Assembly (NCBI GenBank): GCA_016165875.1
Contig: JABBOT010000083.1
Span: 1-64,000, forward strand
Direction: 5' to 3'
Length of the DNA stretch: 64,000 bases
From: Acanthopleura granulata
Lineage: Eukaryota; Mollusca; Polyplacophora; Chitonida; Chitonidae
Part shown: piece by piece, positions 21,652 to 34,797 of the stretch
Numbering within the stretch: position 1 is the first letter of the stretch
How the letters are laid out: each line of letters begins with the position of its first letter
Position numbers and translations under genes: made by a program
Notes under the pieces: generated by a model
Told to the model about the DNA's origin: nothing
Databases searched by the model: none
The model's input: only the letters and a program-made list of their open reading frames with translations

Positions 21652-24600
21652 CTGTATAAAGGAAGACGGCATCTCAAATTCCAAGCATGGAGAGATGATT
21701 TCAGCCTCCTCCACGCCACAAGAAAAACAAAGAAAAAAAACAAAGAAAAACAAAGAAAAATCGCGAAATTCAAATGCCTTCACATGAGTAAAGGAAGAAT
21801 AAATACGTTGGTTCTACGTCATAGCCTACAGTTTAGTATGCAAATTTGCAGGGCCCATGATGCGGAAAAGGGCTTTATAGGCCCTGTATAAAGGAAGACG
21901 GCATCTCAATATGGAACCATAGAGAGATGATTTCAGTCTCTTCCACACCACATGGAAAACACAGAAAAACAAAGAAAAAAAACAAAGAAAAACAAAGAAA
22001 AAACGTGAAATTCAAATGCCTTCACATGAGGAAAGGAAGAATAAATACGTTGGTTCTACGTCATAGCCTACAATTTAGTATGCAAATTTGCAGGGCCCAT
22101 GATGCGGAAAAGGGCTTTATAGGCCCTGTATAAAGGAAGACGGCACCTCAAATTAGAACCATAGAGAGATGATTTCAGTCTCTTCCACACCACAAGAAAA
22201 ACACAGAAAAACAAAGAAAAAAAACGAAGAAAAAAGGTGAAATTCAAATGCCTTCACATAAGAAAGGAAAAATAAATACGTTGGTTCTACGTCATAGCCT
22301 ACAGTTTAGTATGCAAATTTGCAGGGCCCATGATGCGGAAAAGGGCTTTATAGGCCCTGTATAAAGGAAGACGGCATCTCAAATTGGAACCATAGAGAGA
22401 TGAGTTCGGTCTCTTCCACACCACAACAAAAACACAGAAAAAGAAAGAAAAAAAACAATGAAAAACAAAGAAAAAACGTGAAATTCAAATGCCTTCACAT
22501 GAGTAAAGGAAGAATAAATACGTTGGTTCTACGTCATAGCCTACAGTTTAGTATGCAAATTTGCAGGGCCCATGATGCGGAAAAGGGCTTTATAAGCCCT
22601 GTATAAAGGAAGACGGCATCTCAAATTGGAACCATACAGAGATGATTTCAGCCTCCTCCACGCCACAAGAAAAACACAGAAAAACAAAGAAAAAAGAAGA
22701 AAAATCGCGAAATTCAAATGCCTTCACATGATCAAAGGAAAAATAAATACGTTGGTTCTACGTCATAGCCTACAGTTTAGTATGCAAATTTGCAGGGCCC
22801 ATGATGCGGAAAAGGGCTTTATAGGCCCTGTATAAAGGAAGACGGCATCTCAAAATCGAACCATAGAGAGATGATTTCAGTCTCTTCCGCACCGCAAGAA
22901 AAACACAGAAAAACAAAGAAAAAAAACAAAGAAGAACAAAGAAAAATCGCGAAATTCAAATGCCTTCACATGAGGAAAGAAAGAATAAATACGTTGGTTC
23001 TACGTCATAGGCTACAGTTTAGTATGCAAATTTGCAGTACCCATGATGCGGAAAAGGGCTTTATACGCCCTGTATAAAGGAAGACGGCATCTCAAATTGG
23101 AACCATACAGAGATGATTTCAGTCTCTTCCACACCACATGGAAAACACAGAAAAACAAAGAAAAAAAAACAAAGAAAAACAAAGAAAAAACGTGAAATTC
23201 AAATGCCTTCACATGAGGAAAGAAGAAATAAATACGTTGGTTCTACGTCATAGCCTACAGTTTAGTATGCAAATTTGCAGGGCCCATGATGCGGAAAAGG
23301 GCTTTATAGGCCCTGTATAAATTAAGACGGCATCTCAAATTGGAACCATACAGAGATGATTTCAGCCTCCTCCACGCCACAAGAAAAACACAGAAAAACA
23401 AAGAAGAAAAACAAAGAAAAATCGTGAAATTCAATGGATTTCACATGAGGAAAGGAAGAATAAATACGTTGGTTCTACGTCGTAGCCTACAGTTTAGTGT
23501 GCAAATTTGCAGGGCGCATGATGCGGAAAAGGGCTTTATAAGCCCTGTATAAAGGAAGACGGCACCTCAAATTGGAACCATAGAGAGATGAGTTCAGTCT
23601 AATTCCACACCACAAGAAAAACACAGAAAAACAAAGAAAAAAAACAAAGAAAAAACGTGAAATTCAAATGCCTTCACATGAGGAAAGGAAAAATAAATAC
23701 GTTGGTTCTACGTCATAGCCTACAGTTTAGTATGCAAATTTGCAGGGCCCATGATGCGGAAAAGGGCTTTATAGGCCCTGTATAAAGGAAGACGGCACTT
23801 CCAATTCGAACCATAGAGAGGTGATTTCAGTCTCTTCCACACCACAAGAAAAACACACAAAAACAAAGAAAAACAAAGAAAAAACGTGAAATTCAAATGC
23901 CTTCACATGAGGAAAGGAAAAATAAATACGTTGGTTCTACGTCATAGCCTACAGTTTAGTATGCAAATTTGCAGGGCCCATGATGCGGAAAAGGGCTTTA
24001 TAGGCCCTGTATAAAGGAAGACGGCATCTCAAATTGGAACCATAGAGAGATGAGTTCGGTCTCTTCCACATCACAAGAAAAACACACAAAAACAAAGAAA
24101 AAAAAAAAGAAAAAATGTAAAATTAAAATGCCTTCACATGAGGAAAGGAAAAATAAATACGTTGGTTCTACGTCATAGCCTACTGTTTAGTATGCAAATT
24201 CGCAGGGCAAATGATGCGGAAAAGGATTTATTGGCCCTGTATAAAGGAAGACGGCATCTCAAATTCGAAGCATGGAGAGATGATTTCAGCCTCCTCCACG
24301 CCACAAGAAAAACACAGAAAAACAAAGAAAAAAAACAAAGAAAAACAAAGAAAAATCGCGATATTCAAATGCCTTCACATGAGGAAAGGAAGAATAAATA
24401 CGTTGGTTCTACGTCATAGCCTACAGTTTAGTATGCAAATTTGCAGGGCCCATGATGCGGAAAAGGGCTTTATAGGCCCTGTATAAAGGAAGACGGCATC
24501 TCAAATTGGAACCATAGAGAGATGATTTCAGCCTCCTCCACACCACAAGAAAAACACATAAAAACAAAGAAAAAAAACAAAGAAAAACAAAGAAAAATCG

Positions 24601-27291
24601 TGAAATTCAATAGATTTCACATGAGGAAAGGAAAAATAAATACGTTGGTTCTACGTCATAGCCTACAGTTTAGTGTGCAAATTTGCATAGCCCATGATGC
24701 GGAAAAGGGCTTTATATACCCTGTATAAAGGAAGACGGCATCTCAAATTCGAAGCATAGAGAGATGATTTCACTCTCCTTCACACCACAAGAAAAACAAA
24801 GAAAAACAAAGAAAAAACGTGAATTTAAAATGCCTTCACAAGACGAAATGAAAAATAAATACGTTGGTTCTACGTCATAGCCTACAGTTTAGTATGCAAA
24901 TTCGCAGGGCCCATGATGCGGAAAATGGCTTTATAGGCCCTGTATAAAGGAAGACGGCTTCTCAAATTGGAACCATAGAGAGATGATTTCAGTCTCTTCG
25001 GCACCACAAGGAAAACACAGAAAAACAAAGGAAAAAAACAAAGAAAAACAAAGAAAAATCGTGAAATTCAAATGCCTTCACATGAGGAAAGGAAAAATAA
25101 ATACGTTGGTTCTACGTTATAGCCTACAATTTAGTATGCAAATTAGCAGGGCCCATGTTGCGGAAAAGGGCTTGATAGGCACTGCATAAAGGAAGACGGC
25201 ACCTCAAATTAGAACCATAGAGAGATGATTTCAGTCTCTTCCACACCACAAGAAAAACACAGAAAAACAAAGAAAAAAAACAAAGAAAAAAGGTGAAATT
25301 CAAATGCCTTCACATAAGAAAGGAAAAATAAATACGTTGGTTCTACGTCATAGCCTACAGTTTAGTATGCAAATTTGCAGGGCCCATGATGCGGAAAAGG
25401 GCTTTATATACCCTGTATAAAGGAAGACGGCCTCTCAAATTGGAACCATAGAGAGATGAGTTCGGTCTCTTCCACACCACAACAAAAACACAGAAAAACA
25501 AAGAAAAAAAACAAAGAAAAACAAAGAAAAAACGTCAAATTCACATGCCTTCACATGAGTAAAGGAAGAATAAATACGTTGGTTCTACGTCATAGCCTAC
25601 AGTTTAGTATGCAAATTTGCAGGGCCCATGATGCGGAAAAGGGCTTTATAGGCCCTGTATAAAGGAAGACGGCATCTCAATATGGAACCATAGAGAGATG
25701 ATTTCAGCCTCCTCCACGCCACAAGAAAAACAAAGAAAAAAAACAAAGAAAAACAAAGAAAAATCGTGAAATTCAAATGCCTTCACATGATCAAAGGAAA
25801 AATAAATACGTTGGTTCTACGTCATAGCCTACAGTTTAGTATGCAAATTCGCAGGGCCCATGATGCGGAAAAGGGCTTTATAGGCCCTGTATAAAGGAAG
25901 ACGGCATCTCAAATTCGAACCATAAAGAGATGATTTCAGTCTCTTCCGCACCACAAGGAAAACACAGAAAAACAAAGAAAAAAAACAAAGAAAAACAAAG
26001 AAAAATCGTGAAATTCAAATGCCTTCACATGAGGAAAGGAAAAATAAATACGTTGGTTCTACGTTATAGAGTACAGTTTAGTATGCAAATTAGCAGGGCC
26101 CATGTTGCGGAAAAGGGCTTGATAGGCCCTGTATAAAGGAAGACGGCATCTCAAATTGGAACCATAGAGAGATGATTTCAGTCTCTTCCACATCACAAGA
26201 AAAACACAGAAAAACAAAGAAAAACGAAGAAAAATCCTGAAATTCAAATGCCTTCACAAGAGGAAAGGAAGAATAAATACGTTGGTTCTACGTCATAGCC
26301 TACAGTTTATTATGCAAATTTGCAGGGCCCATGATGCGGAAAAGGGCTTTATAGGCCCTGTATAAAGGAAGACGGCATCTTAAAATACGAACCATACAGA
26401 GATGATTTCAGCCTCCTCCACGCCACAAGAAAAACAAAGAAAAAAAACAAAGAAAAACCAAGAAAAATCGCGAAATTCAAATGCCTTCACATGATCAAAG
26501 GAAAATTAAATACGTTGGTTCTACGTCATAGCCTACAGTTTAGTATGCAAATTTGCATAGCCCATGATGCGGAAAAGGGCTTTATAGGCCCTGTATAAAG
26601 GAAGACGGCATCTCAAATTCGAACCATAAAGAGATGATTTCAGTCTCTTCTGCACCACAAGGAAAACACAGAAAAACAAAGAAAAAAAACAAAGAAAAAC
26701 AAAGAAAAATCGTGAAATTCAAATGCCTTCACATGAGGAAAGGAAAAATAAATACGTTGGTTCTACGTTATAGCCTACAGTTTAGTATGCAAATTAGCAG
26801 GGCCCATGTTGCGGAAAAGGGCTTGATAGGCCCTGTATAAAGGAAGACGGCATCTCAAATTGGAACCATAGAGAGATGATTTCAGTCTCTTCCACATCAC
26901 AAGAAAAACACAGAAAAACAAAGAAAAACAAAGAAAAATCGTGAAATTCAAATGCCTTCACATGAGGAAAGGAAGAATAAATACGTTGGTTCTACGTCAT
27001 AGCCTACAGTTTAGTATGCAAATTTGCAGGGCCCATGATGCGGAAAAGGGCTTTATAGGCTTTGTATAAAGGAAGACGGCACCTCAAATTGGAACCATAG
27101 AGAGATGAGTTCAGTGTCTTCCACACCACAAAAAAAACAAAGAAAAACAAAGAAAAATAAAAGAAAAAATGTAAAATTAAAATGCCTTCACATGAGGAAA
27201 GGAAAAATAAATACGTTGGTTCTACGTCATAGCCTACAGTTTAGTATGCAAATTCGCAGATCCCATGATGCGGAAAAGGGCTTTATAGGCC
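21652..27291 (+). repeat. 24-monomer higher-order unit, copy 1 (5640 bp)
   Basis: The length series is 232, 242, 231, 242, 229, 242, 243, 232, 233, 229, 230, 242, 242, 219, 242, 231, 242, 232, 242, 229, 233, 242, 229, 230. Marker order and most lengths are repeated at 27292-32211 with an offset near 5640 bp. The unit includes the hybrid monomer at 24007-24236 and ends with a form of the recurrent trimer (26591-27291). This is the largest higher-order unit in the window. Confidence 0.9.
24007..24236 (+). repeat. Hybrid monomer, breakpoint in A-rich tract (copy 1)
   Basis: Its 5' half (GAGTTCGGTCTCTTCC, CACATCACAAG, CACACAAAAAC) matches the monomer at 17908. Its 3' half (AAATGTAAAATTAAAATGCC, CTACTGTTTAG, TCGCAGGGCAAATGATG, TTATTGGCC) matches the next monomer at 18150. 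The switch lies in the A-rich run at about 24091-24115. The simplest origin is unequal exchange between two adjacent monomers, removing 243 bp. The same hybrid is at 29646-29875, so it formed before the 5.6-kb duplication. Confidence 0.88.
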
Positions 27292-30200
27292 CTGTATAAA
27301 GGAAGACGGCATCTCAAATTCGAAGCATGGAGAGATGATTTCAGCCTCCTCCACGCCACAAGAAAAACAAAAAAAAAAACAAAGAAAAACAAAGAAAAAT
27401 CGCGAAATTCAAATGCCTTCACATGAGTAAAGGAAGAATAAATACGTTGGTTCTACGTCATAGCCTACAGTTTAGTATGCAAATTTGCAGGGCCCATGAT
27501 GCGGAAAAGGGCTTTATAGGCCCTGTATAAAGGAAGACGGCATCTCAATATGGAACCATAGAGAGATGATTTCAGTCTCTTCCACACCACATGGAAAACA
27601 CAGAAAAACAAAGAAAAAAAACAAAGAAAAACAAAGAAAAAACGTGAAATTCAAATGCCTTCACATGAGGAAAGGAAAAATAAATACGTTGGTTCTACGT
27701 CATAGCCTACAGTTTAGTATGCAAATTTGCAGGGCCCATGATGCGGAAAAGGGCTTTATAGGCCCTGTATAAAGGAAGACGGCACCTCAAATTAGAACCA
27801 TAGAGAGATGATTTCAGTCTCTTCCACACCACAAGAAAAACACAGAAAAACAAAGAAAAAAAACGAAGAAAAAAGGTGAAATTCAAATGCCTTCACATAA
27901 GAAAGGAAAAATAAATACGTTGGTTCTACGTCATAGCCTACAGTTTAGTATGCAAATTTGCAGGGCCCATGATGCGGAAAAGGGCTTTATAGGCCCTGTA
28001 TAAAGGAAGACGGCATCTCAAATTGGAACCATAGAGAGATGAGTTCGGTCTCTTCCACACCACAACAAAAACACAGAAAAACAAAGAAAAAAAACAAAGA
28101 AAAACAAAGAAAAAACGTGAAATTCAAATGCCTTCACATGAGTAAAGGAAGAATAAATACGTTGGTTCTACGTCATAGCCTACAGTTTAGTATGCAAATT
28201 AGCAGGGCCCATGATGCGGAAAAGGGCTTTATAAGCCCTGTATAAAGGAAGACGGCATCTCAAATTGGAACCATACAGAGATGATTTCAGCCTCCTCCAC
28301 GCCACAAGAAAAACACAGAAAAACAAAGAAAAAAGAAGAAAAATCGCGAAATTCAAATGCCTTCACATGATCAAAGGAAAAATAAATACGTTGGTTCTAC
28401 GTCATAGCCTACAGTTTAGTATGCAAATTTGCAGGGCCCATGATGCGGAAAAGGGCTTTATAGGCCCTGTATAAAGGAAGACGGCATCTCAAAATCGAAC
28501 CATAGAGAGATGATTTCAGTCTCTTCCGCACCGCAAGAAAAACACAGAAAAACAAAGAAAAAAAACAAAGAAGAACAAAGAAAAATCGCGAAATTCAAAT
28601 GCCTTCACATGAGGAAAGAAAGAATAAATACGTTGGTTCTACGTCATAGGCTACAGTTTAGTATGCAAATTTGCAGTACCCATGATGCGGAAAAGGGCTT
28701 TATAGGCCCTGTATAAAGGAAGACGGCATCTCAAATTGGAACCATACAGAGATGATTTCAGTCTCTTCCACACCACATGGAAAACACAGAAAAACAAAGA
28801 AAAAAAAACAAAGAAAAACAAAGAAAAAACGTGAAATTCAAATGCCTTCACATGAGGAAAGAAGAAATAAATACGTTGGTTCTACGTCATAGCCTACAGT
28901 TTAGTATGCAAATTTGCAGGGCCCATGATGCGGAAAAGGGCTTTATAGGCCCTGTATAAATTAAGACGGCATCTCAAATTGGAACCATACAGAGATGATT
29001 TCAGCCTCCTCCACGCCACAAGAAAAACACAGAAAAACAAAGAAGAAAAACAAAGAAAAATCGTGAAATTCAATGGATTTCACATGAGGAAAGGAAGAAT
29101 AAATACGTTGGTTCTACGTCGTAGCCTACAGTTTAGTGTGCAAATTTGCAGGGCGCATGATGCGGAAAAGGGCTTTATAAGCCCTGTATAAAGGAAGACG
29201 GCACCTCAAATTGGAACCATAGAGAGATGAGTTCAGTCTAATTCCACACCACAAGAAAAACACAGAAAAACAAAGTAAAAAAACAAAGAAAAAACGTGAA
29301 ATTTAAATGCCTTCACATGAGGAAAGGAAAAATAAATACGTTGGTCCTACGTCATAGCCTACAGTTTAGTATGCAAATTTGCAGGGCCCATGATGCGGAA
29401 AAGGGCTTTATAGGCCCTGTATAAAGGAAGACGGCACTTCCAATTCGAACCATAGAGAGGTGATTTCAGTCTCTTCCACACCACAAGGAAAACACACAAA
29501 AACAAAGAAAAACAAAGAAAAAACGTGAAATTCAAATGCCTTCACATGAGGAAAGGAAAAATAAATACGTTGGTTCTACGTCATAGCCTACAGTTTAGTA
29601 TGCAAATTTGCAGGGCCCATGATGCGGAAAAGGGCTTTATAGGCCCTGTATAGAGGAAGACGGCATCTCAAATTGGAACCATAGAGAGATGAGTTCGGTC
29701 TCTTCCACATCACAAGAAAAACACACAAAAACAAAGAAAAAAAAAAAGAAAAAATGTAAAATTAAAATGCCTTCACATGAGGAAAGGAAAAATAAATACG
29801 TTGGTTCTACGTCATAGCCTACTGTTTAGTATGCAAATTCGCAGGGCAAATGATGCGGAAAAGGATTTATTGGCCCTGTATAAAGGAAGACGGCATCTCA
29901 AATTCGAAGCATGGAGAGATGATTTCAGCCTCCTCCACGCCACAAGAAAAACACAGAAAAACAAAGAAAAAAAACAAAGAAAAACAAAGAAAAATCGCGA
30001 TATTCAAATGCCTTCACATGAGGAAAGGAAGAATAAATACGTTGGTTCTACGTCATAGCCTACAGTTTAGTATGCAAATTTGCAGGGCCCATGATGCGTA
30101 AAAGGGCTTTATAGGCCCTGTATAAAGGGAGACGGCATCTCAAATTGGAACCATAGAGAGATGATTTCAGCCTCCTCCACACCACAAGAAAAACACATAA

Positions 30201-32211
30201 AAACAAAGAAAAAAAACAAAGAAAAACAAAGAAAAATCGTGAAATTCAATAGATTTCACATGAGGAAAGGAAAAATAAATACGTTGGTTCTACGTCATAG
30301 CCTACAGTTTAGTGTGCAAATTTGCATAGCCCATGATGCGGAAAAGGGCTTTATATACCCTGTATAAAGGAAGACGGCATCTCAAATTCGAAGCATAGAG
30401 AGATGATTTCACTCTCCTTCACACCACAAGAAAAACAAAGAAAAACAAAGAAAAAACGTGAATTTAAAATGCCTTCACAAGACGAAATGAAAAATAAATA
30501 CGTTGGTTCTACGTCATAGCCTACAGTTTAGTATGCAAATTCGCAGGGCCCATGATGCGGAAAATGGCTTTATAGGCCCTGTATAAAGGAAGACGGCTTC
30601 TCAAATTGGAACCATAGAGAGATGATTTCAGTCTCTTCGGCACCACAAGGAAAACACAGAAAAACAAAGGAAAAAAACAAAGAAAAACAAAGAAAAATCG
30701 TGAAATTCAAATGCCTTCACATGAGGAAAGGAAAAATAAATACGTTGGTTCTACGTTATAGCCTACAATTTAGTATGCAAATTAGCAGGGCCCATGTTGC
30801 GGAAAAGGGCTTGATAGGCACTGCATAAAGGAAGACGGCACCTCAAATTAGAACCATAGAGAGATGATTTCAGTCTCTTCCACACCACAAGAAAAACACA
30901 GAAAAACAAAGAAAAAAAACAAAGAAAAAAGGTGAAATTCAAATGCCTTCACATAAGAAAGGAAAAATAAATACGTTGGTTCTACGTCATAGCCTACAGT
31001 TTAGTATGCAAATTTGCAGGGCCCATGATGCGGAAAAGGGCTTTATATACCCTGTATAAAGGAAGACGGCATCTCAAATTGGAACCATAGAGAGATGAGT
31101 TCGGTCTCTTCCACACCACAACAAAAACACAGAAAAACAAAAAAAAAACAAAGAAAAACAAAGAAAAAACGTCAAATTCACATGCCTTCACATGAGTAAA
31201 GGAAGAATAAATACGTTGGTTCTACGTCATAGCCTACAGTTTAGTATGCAAATTTGCAGGGCCCATGATGCGGAAAAGGGCTTTATAGGCCCTGTATAAA
31301 GGAAGACGGCATCTCAATATGGAACCATAGAGAGATGATTTCAGCCTTCTCCAAGCCACAAGAAAAACAAAGAAAAACCAAGAAAAATCGTGAAATTCAA
31401 ATGCCTTCACATGATCAAAGGAAAAATAAATACGTTGGTTCTACGTCATAGCCTACAGTTTAGTATGCAAATTCGCAGGGCCCATGATGCGGAAAAGGGC
31501 TTTATAGGCCCTGTATAAAGGAAGACGGCATCTCAAATTCGAACCATAAAGAGATGATTTCAGTCTCTTCCGCACCACAAGGAAAACACAGAAAAACAAA
31601 GAAAAAAAACAAAGAAAAACAAAGAAAAATCGTGAAATTCAAATGCCTTCACATGAGGAAAGGAAAAATAAATACCTTGGTTCTACGTTATAGAGTACAG
31701 TTTAGTATGCAAATTAGCAGGGCCCATGTTGCGGAAAAGGGCTTGATAGGCCCTGTATAAAGGAAGACGGCATCTCAAATTGGAACCATAGAGAGATGAT
31801 TTCAGTCTCTTCCACATCACAAGAAAAACACAGAAAAACAAAGAAAAACGAAGAAAAATCCTGAAATTCAAATGCCTTCACAAGAGGAAAGGAAGAATAA
31901 ATTCGTTGGTTCTACGTCATAGCCTACAGTTTAGTATGCAAATTTGCAGGGCCCATGATGCGGAAAAGGGCTTTATAGGCTTTGTATAAAGGAAGACGGC
32001 ACCTCAAATTGGAACCATAGAGAGATGAGTTCAGTGACTTCCACACCACAAAAAAAACAAAGAAAAACAAAGAAAAATAAAAGAAAAAATCTAAAATTAA
32101 AATGCCTTCACATGAGGAAAGGAAAAATAAATACGTTGGTTCTACGTCATCCCCTACAGTTTAGTAAGCAAATTCGCAGATCCCATGATGCGGAAAAGGG
32201 CTTTATAGGCC
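27292..32211 (+). repeat. 24-monomer unit, copy 2, reduced to 21 monomers (4920 bp)
   Basis: The length series is 231, 242, 231, 242, 229, 242, 243, 232, 233, 229, 230, 242, 242, 219, 242, 231, 240, 219, 242, 229, 230. It aligns monomer by monomer with 21652-27291. Three monomers are absent near the end, equivalent to about 704 bp around 26129-26832. Small changes of 1, 2 and 13 bp in the A-rich tracts at 27292, 31052 and 31292 account for the rest of the 720-bp difference. Confidence 0.9.
29646..29875 (+). repeat. Hybrid monomer, breakpoint in A-rich tract (copy 2)
   Basis: It is the duplicate of the hybrid at 24007-24236. It begins with TGTATAGAGGAAG as the 17908 copy does, while the 24007 copy has the common TATAAAGG. 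Two monomers before, the 29184 copy keeps AAAGTAAAAAAAC like 17446, which 23545 lacks. In this stretch copy 2 is thus closer to the ancestral segment than copy 1. Confidence 0.85.
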
Positions 32212-32684
32212 CTGTATAAAGGAAGACGGCATCTCAAATTCCAAGCATGGAGAGATGATTTCAGCCTCCTCCACGCCACAAGAAAAACAAAAAAAAAAAC
32301 AAAGAAAAACAAAGAAAAATCGCGAAATTCAAATGCCTTCACATGAGTAAAGGAAGAATAAATACGTTGGTTCTACGTCATAGCCTACAGTTTAGTATGC
32401 AAATTTGCAGGGCCCATGATGCGGAAAAGGGCTTTATAGGCCCTGTATAAAGGAAGACGGCATCTCAATATGGAACCATACAGAGATGATTTCAGTCTCT
32501 TCCACACCACATGGAAAACACAGAAAAACAAAGAAAAAAAACAAAGAAAAACAAAGAAAAAACGTGAAATTCAAATGCCTTCACATGAGGAAAGGAAGAA
32601 TAAATACGTTGGTTCTACGTCATAGCCTACAGTTTAGTATGCAAATTTGCAGGGCCCATGATGCGGAAAAGGGCTTTATAGGCT
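32212..32684 (+). repeat. Start of a third copy of the 24-monomer unit (2 monomers)
   Basis: A 231-bp and a 242-bp monomer match 21652-22125 and 27292-27764. Markers are AATTCCAAGCATGG, CATGAGTAAAGGAAG, CTCAATATGGAACC and CACATGGAAAACAC. The end has TAGGCTTTGTATAA where the others have TAGGCCCTGTATAA. The match stops at 32685. Confidence 0.82.
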
Positions 32685-34797
32685 TTGTATAAAGGAAGAC
32701 GGCATCTCAAATTGGAACCATAGAGAGATGATTTCAGCCTCCTCCACGCCACAAGAAAAACACAGAAAAACAAAGAAGAAAAACAAAGAAAAAACGTGAA
32801 ATTCAATAGATTTCACATGAGGAAAGGAAAAATAAATACGTTGGTTCTACGTTATAGCCTACAGTTTAGTGTGCAAATTTGCATAGCCCATGATGCGGAA
32901 AAGGGCTTTATAAGCCCTGTATAAAGGAAGACGGCCTCTCAAATTCGAAGCATAGAGAGATGATTTCATTGTCTTCCACACCACAAGAAAAACACAGAAA
33001 AACAAATAAAAACAAAGAAAAAAGGTGAAATTCAAATGCCTTCACATGAGGAAAGGAAGAATAAATACGTTGGTTCTACGTCATAGCCTACATTTTAGTG
33101 TGCAAATTTGCAGGGCCCATGATGCGGAAAAGGTATTTATAAGCCCTGTATAAAGGAAGACGGCACCTCAAATTTTAACCATAGAGAGATGATTTCAGTC
33201 TCTTCCACACCACAAGAAAAACAAAGAAAAACAAAGAAAAAAAACAAAGAAAAAACGTGAAATCCAAATGCCTTCACATGAGGAGAGGAAAAATAAATAC
33301 GTTGGTTCTACGTCATAGCCTACAGTTTAGTATGCAAATTTGCAGGGCCCATGATGCGGAAAAGGGCTTTATAGGCCCTGTATAAAGGAAGACGGCATCT
33401 CAAATTCCAACCATAGAGAGATGAGTTCGGTCTCTTCCACACCACAAGAAAAACACAGAAAAACAAAGAAAAAAAACAAAGAAAAACAAAGAAAAAACGT
33501 GAAATTCAAATGCCTTCACATGAGTAAAGGAAGAATAAATACGTTGGTTCTACGTCATAGCCTACAGTTTAGTATGCAAATTTGCAGGGCCCATGATGCG
33601 GAAAAGGGCTTTATAAGCCCTGTATAAAGGAAGACGGCATCTCAAATTCGAAGCATAGAGAGATGATTTCAGTCTCTTCCACACCACAAGAAAAACACAG
33701 AAAAACAAAGAAAAAAAACAAAGAAAAAAGGTGAAATTCAAATGCCTTCACATAAGAAAGGAAAAATCAATACGTTGGTTCTACGTCATAGCCTACAGTT
33801 TAGTATGCAAATTTGCAGGGCCCATGATGCGGAAAAGGGCTTTATAGGCCCTGTATAAAGGAAGACGGCACCTCAAATTAGAACCATAGAGAGATGATTT
33901 CAGTGTCTTCCACACCACAAGAAAAACACAGAAAAACAAAGAAAAAAACAAAGAAAAAAGGTGAAATTCAAATGCCTTCACATAAGAAAGGAAAAATAAA
34001 TACGTTCGTTCTACGTCATAGCCTACAGTTTAGTATGCAAATTTGCAGGGCCCATGATGCGGAAAAGGGCTTTATAGGCCCTGTATAAAGGAAGACGGCA
34101 TCTCAAATTGGAACCATAGAGAGATGAGTTCGGTCTCTTCCACACCACAAGAAAAACACAGAAAAACAAAGAAAAAAAACAAAGAAGAACAAAGAAAAAT
34201 CGCGAAATTCAAATGCCTTCACATGAGGAAAGAAAGAATAAATACGTTGGTTCTATGTCATAGGCTACAGTTTAGTATGCAAATTTGCAGTACCCATGAT
34301 GCGGAAAAGGGCTTTATAGGCCCTGTATAAAGGAAGACGGCATCTCAAATTGGAACCATAGAGAGATGAGTTCAGTCTCTTCCACACCACAAGAAAAACA
34401 AAGAAAAAAAAACAAAGAAAAACAAAGGAAAAACGTGAATTTAAAATGCCTTCACAAGACGAAATGAAAAATAAATACGTTGGTTCTACGTCATAGCCTA
34501 CAGTTTAGTATGCAAATTCGCAGGGCCCATGATGCGGAAAATGGCTTTATAGGCCCTGTATAAAGGAAGACGGCTTCTCAAATTGGAACCATAGAGAGAT
34601 GATTTCAGTCTCTTCGGCACCACAAGGAAAACACAGAAAAACAAAGGAAAAAAACAAAGAAAAAAAAAAGAAAAAATGTAAAATTAAAATGCCTTCACAT
34701 GAGGAAAGGAAAAATAAATACGTTGGTTCTACGTCATAGCCTACAGTTTAGTATGCAAATTCGCAGGGCCCATGATGCGGAAAAGGCTTTATAGGCC
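32685..34797 (+). repeat. Nine monomers rich in hybrids
   Basis: Lengths are 232, 229, 232, 242, 231, 230, 242, 233 and 242. Three in a row look recombinant, each with a switch in the A-rich tract. The copy at 34081 has a GTTCGGTCTC head with a GAAGAACAAAG and AAAGAAAGAATAAATAC tail. The copy at 34323 has a GTTCAGTCTC head with a GTGAATTTAAAATGCC and CAAGACGAAATG tail. The copy at 34556 has a CTTCGGCACC head with an AAATGTAAAATTAAAATGCC tail. The 34430-34650 stretch follows 30465-30680 across a monomer boundary. Confidence 0.78.
33620..34322 (+). repeat. Trimer duplicated at 36217-36919 (offset 2597 bp)
   Basis: The lengths 231, 230 and 242 recur 2597 bp downstream. Shared markers are GAAAAATCAATACG, CACCTCAAATTAGAACC with CAGTGTCTTCC, and a third copy with CATAGGCTACAG. 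The downstream third copy has a normal GTCTCTTCC head and AACAAAGAAAAAC, where this one has GAAGAACAAAG. Confidence 0.8.
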
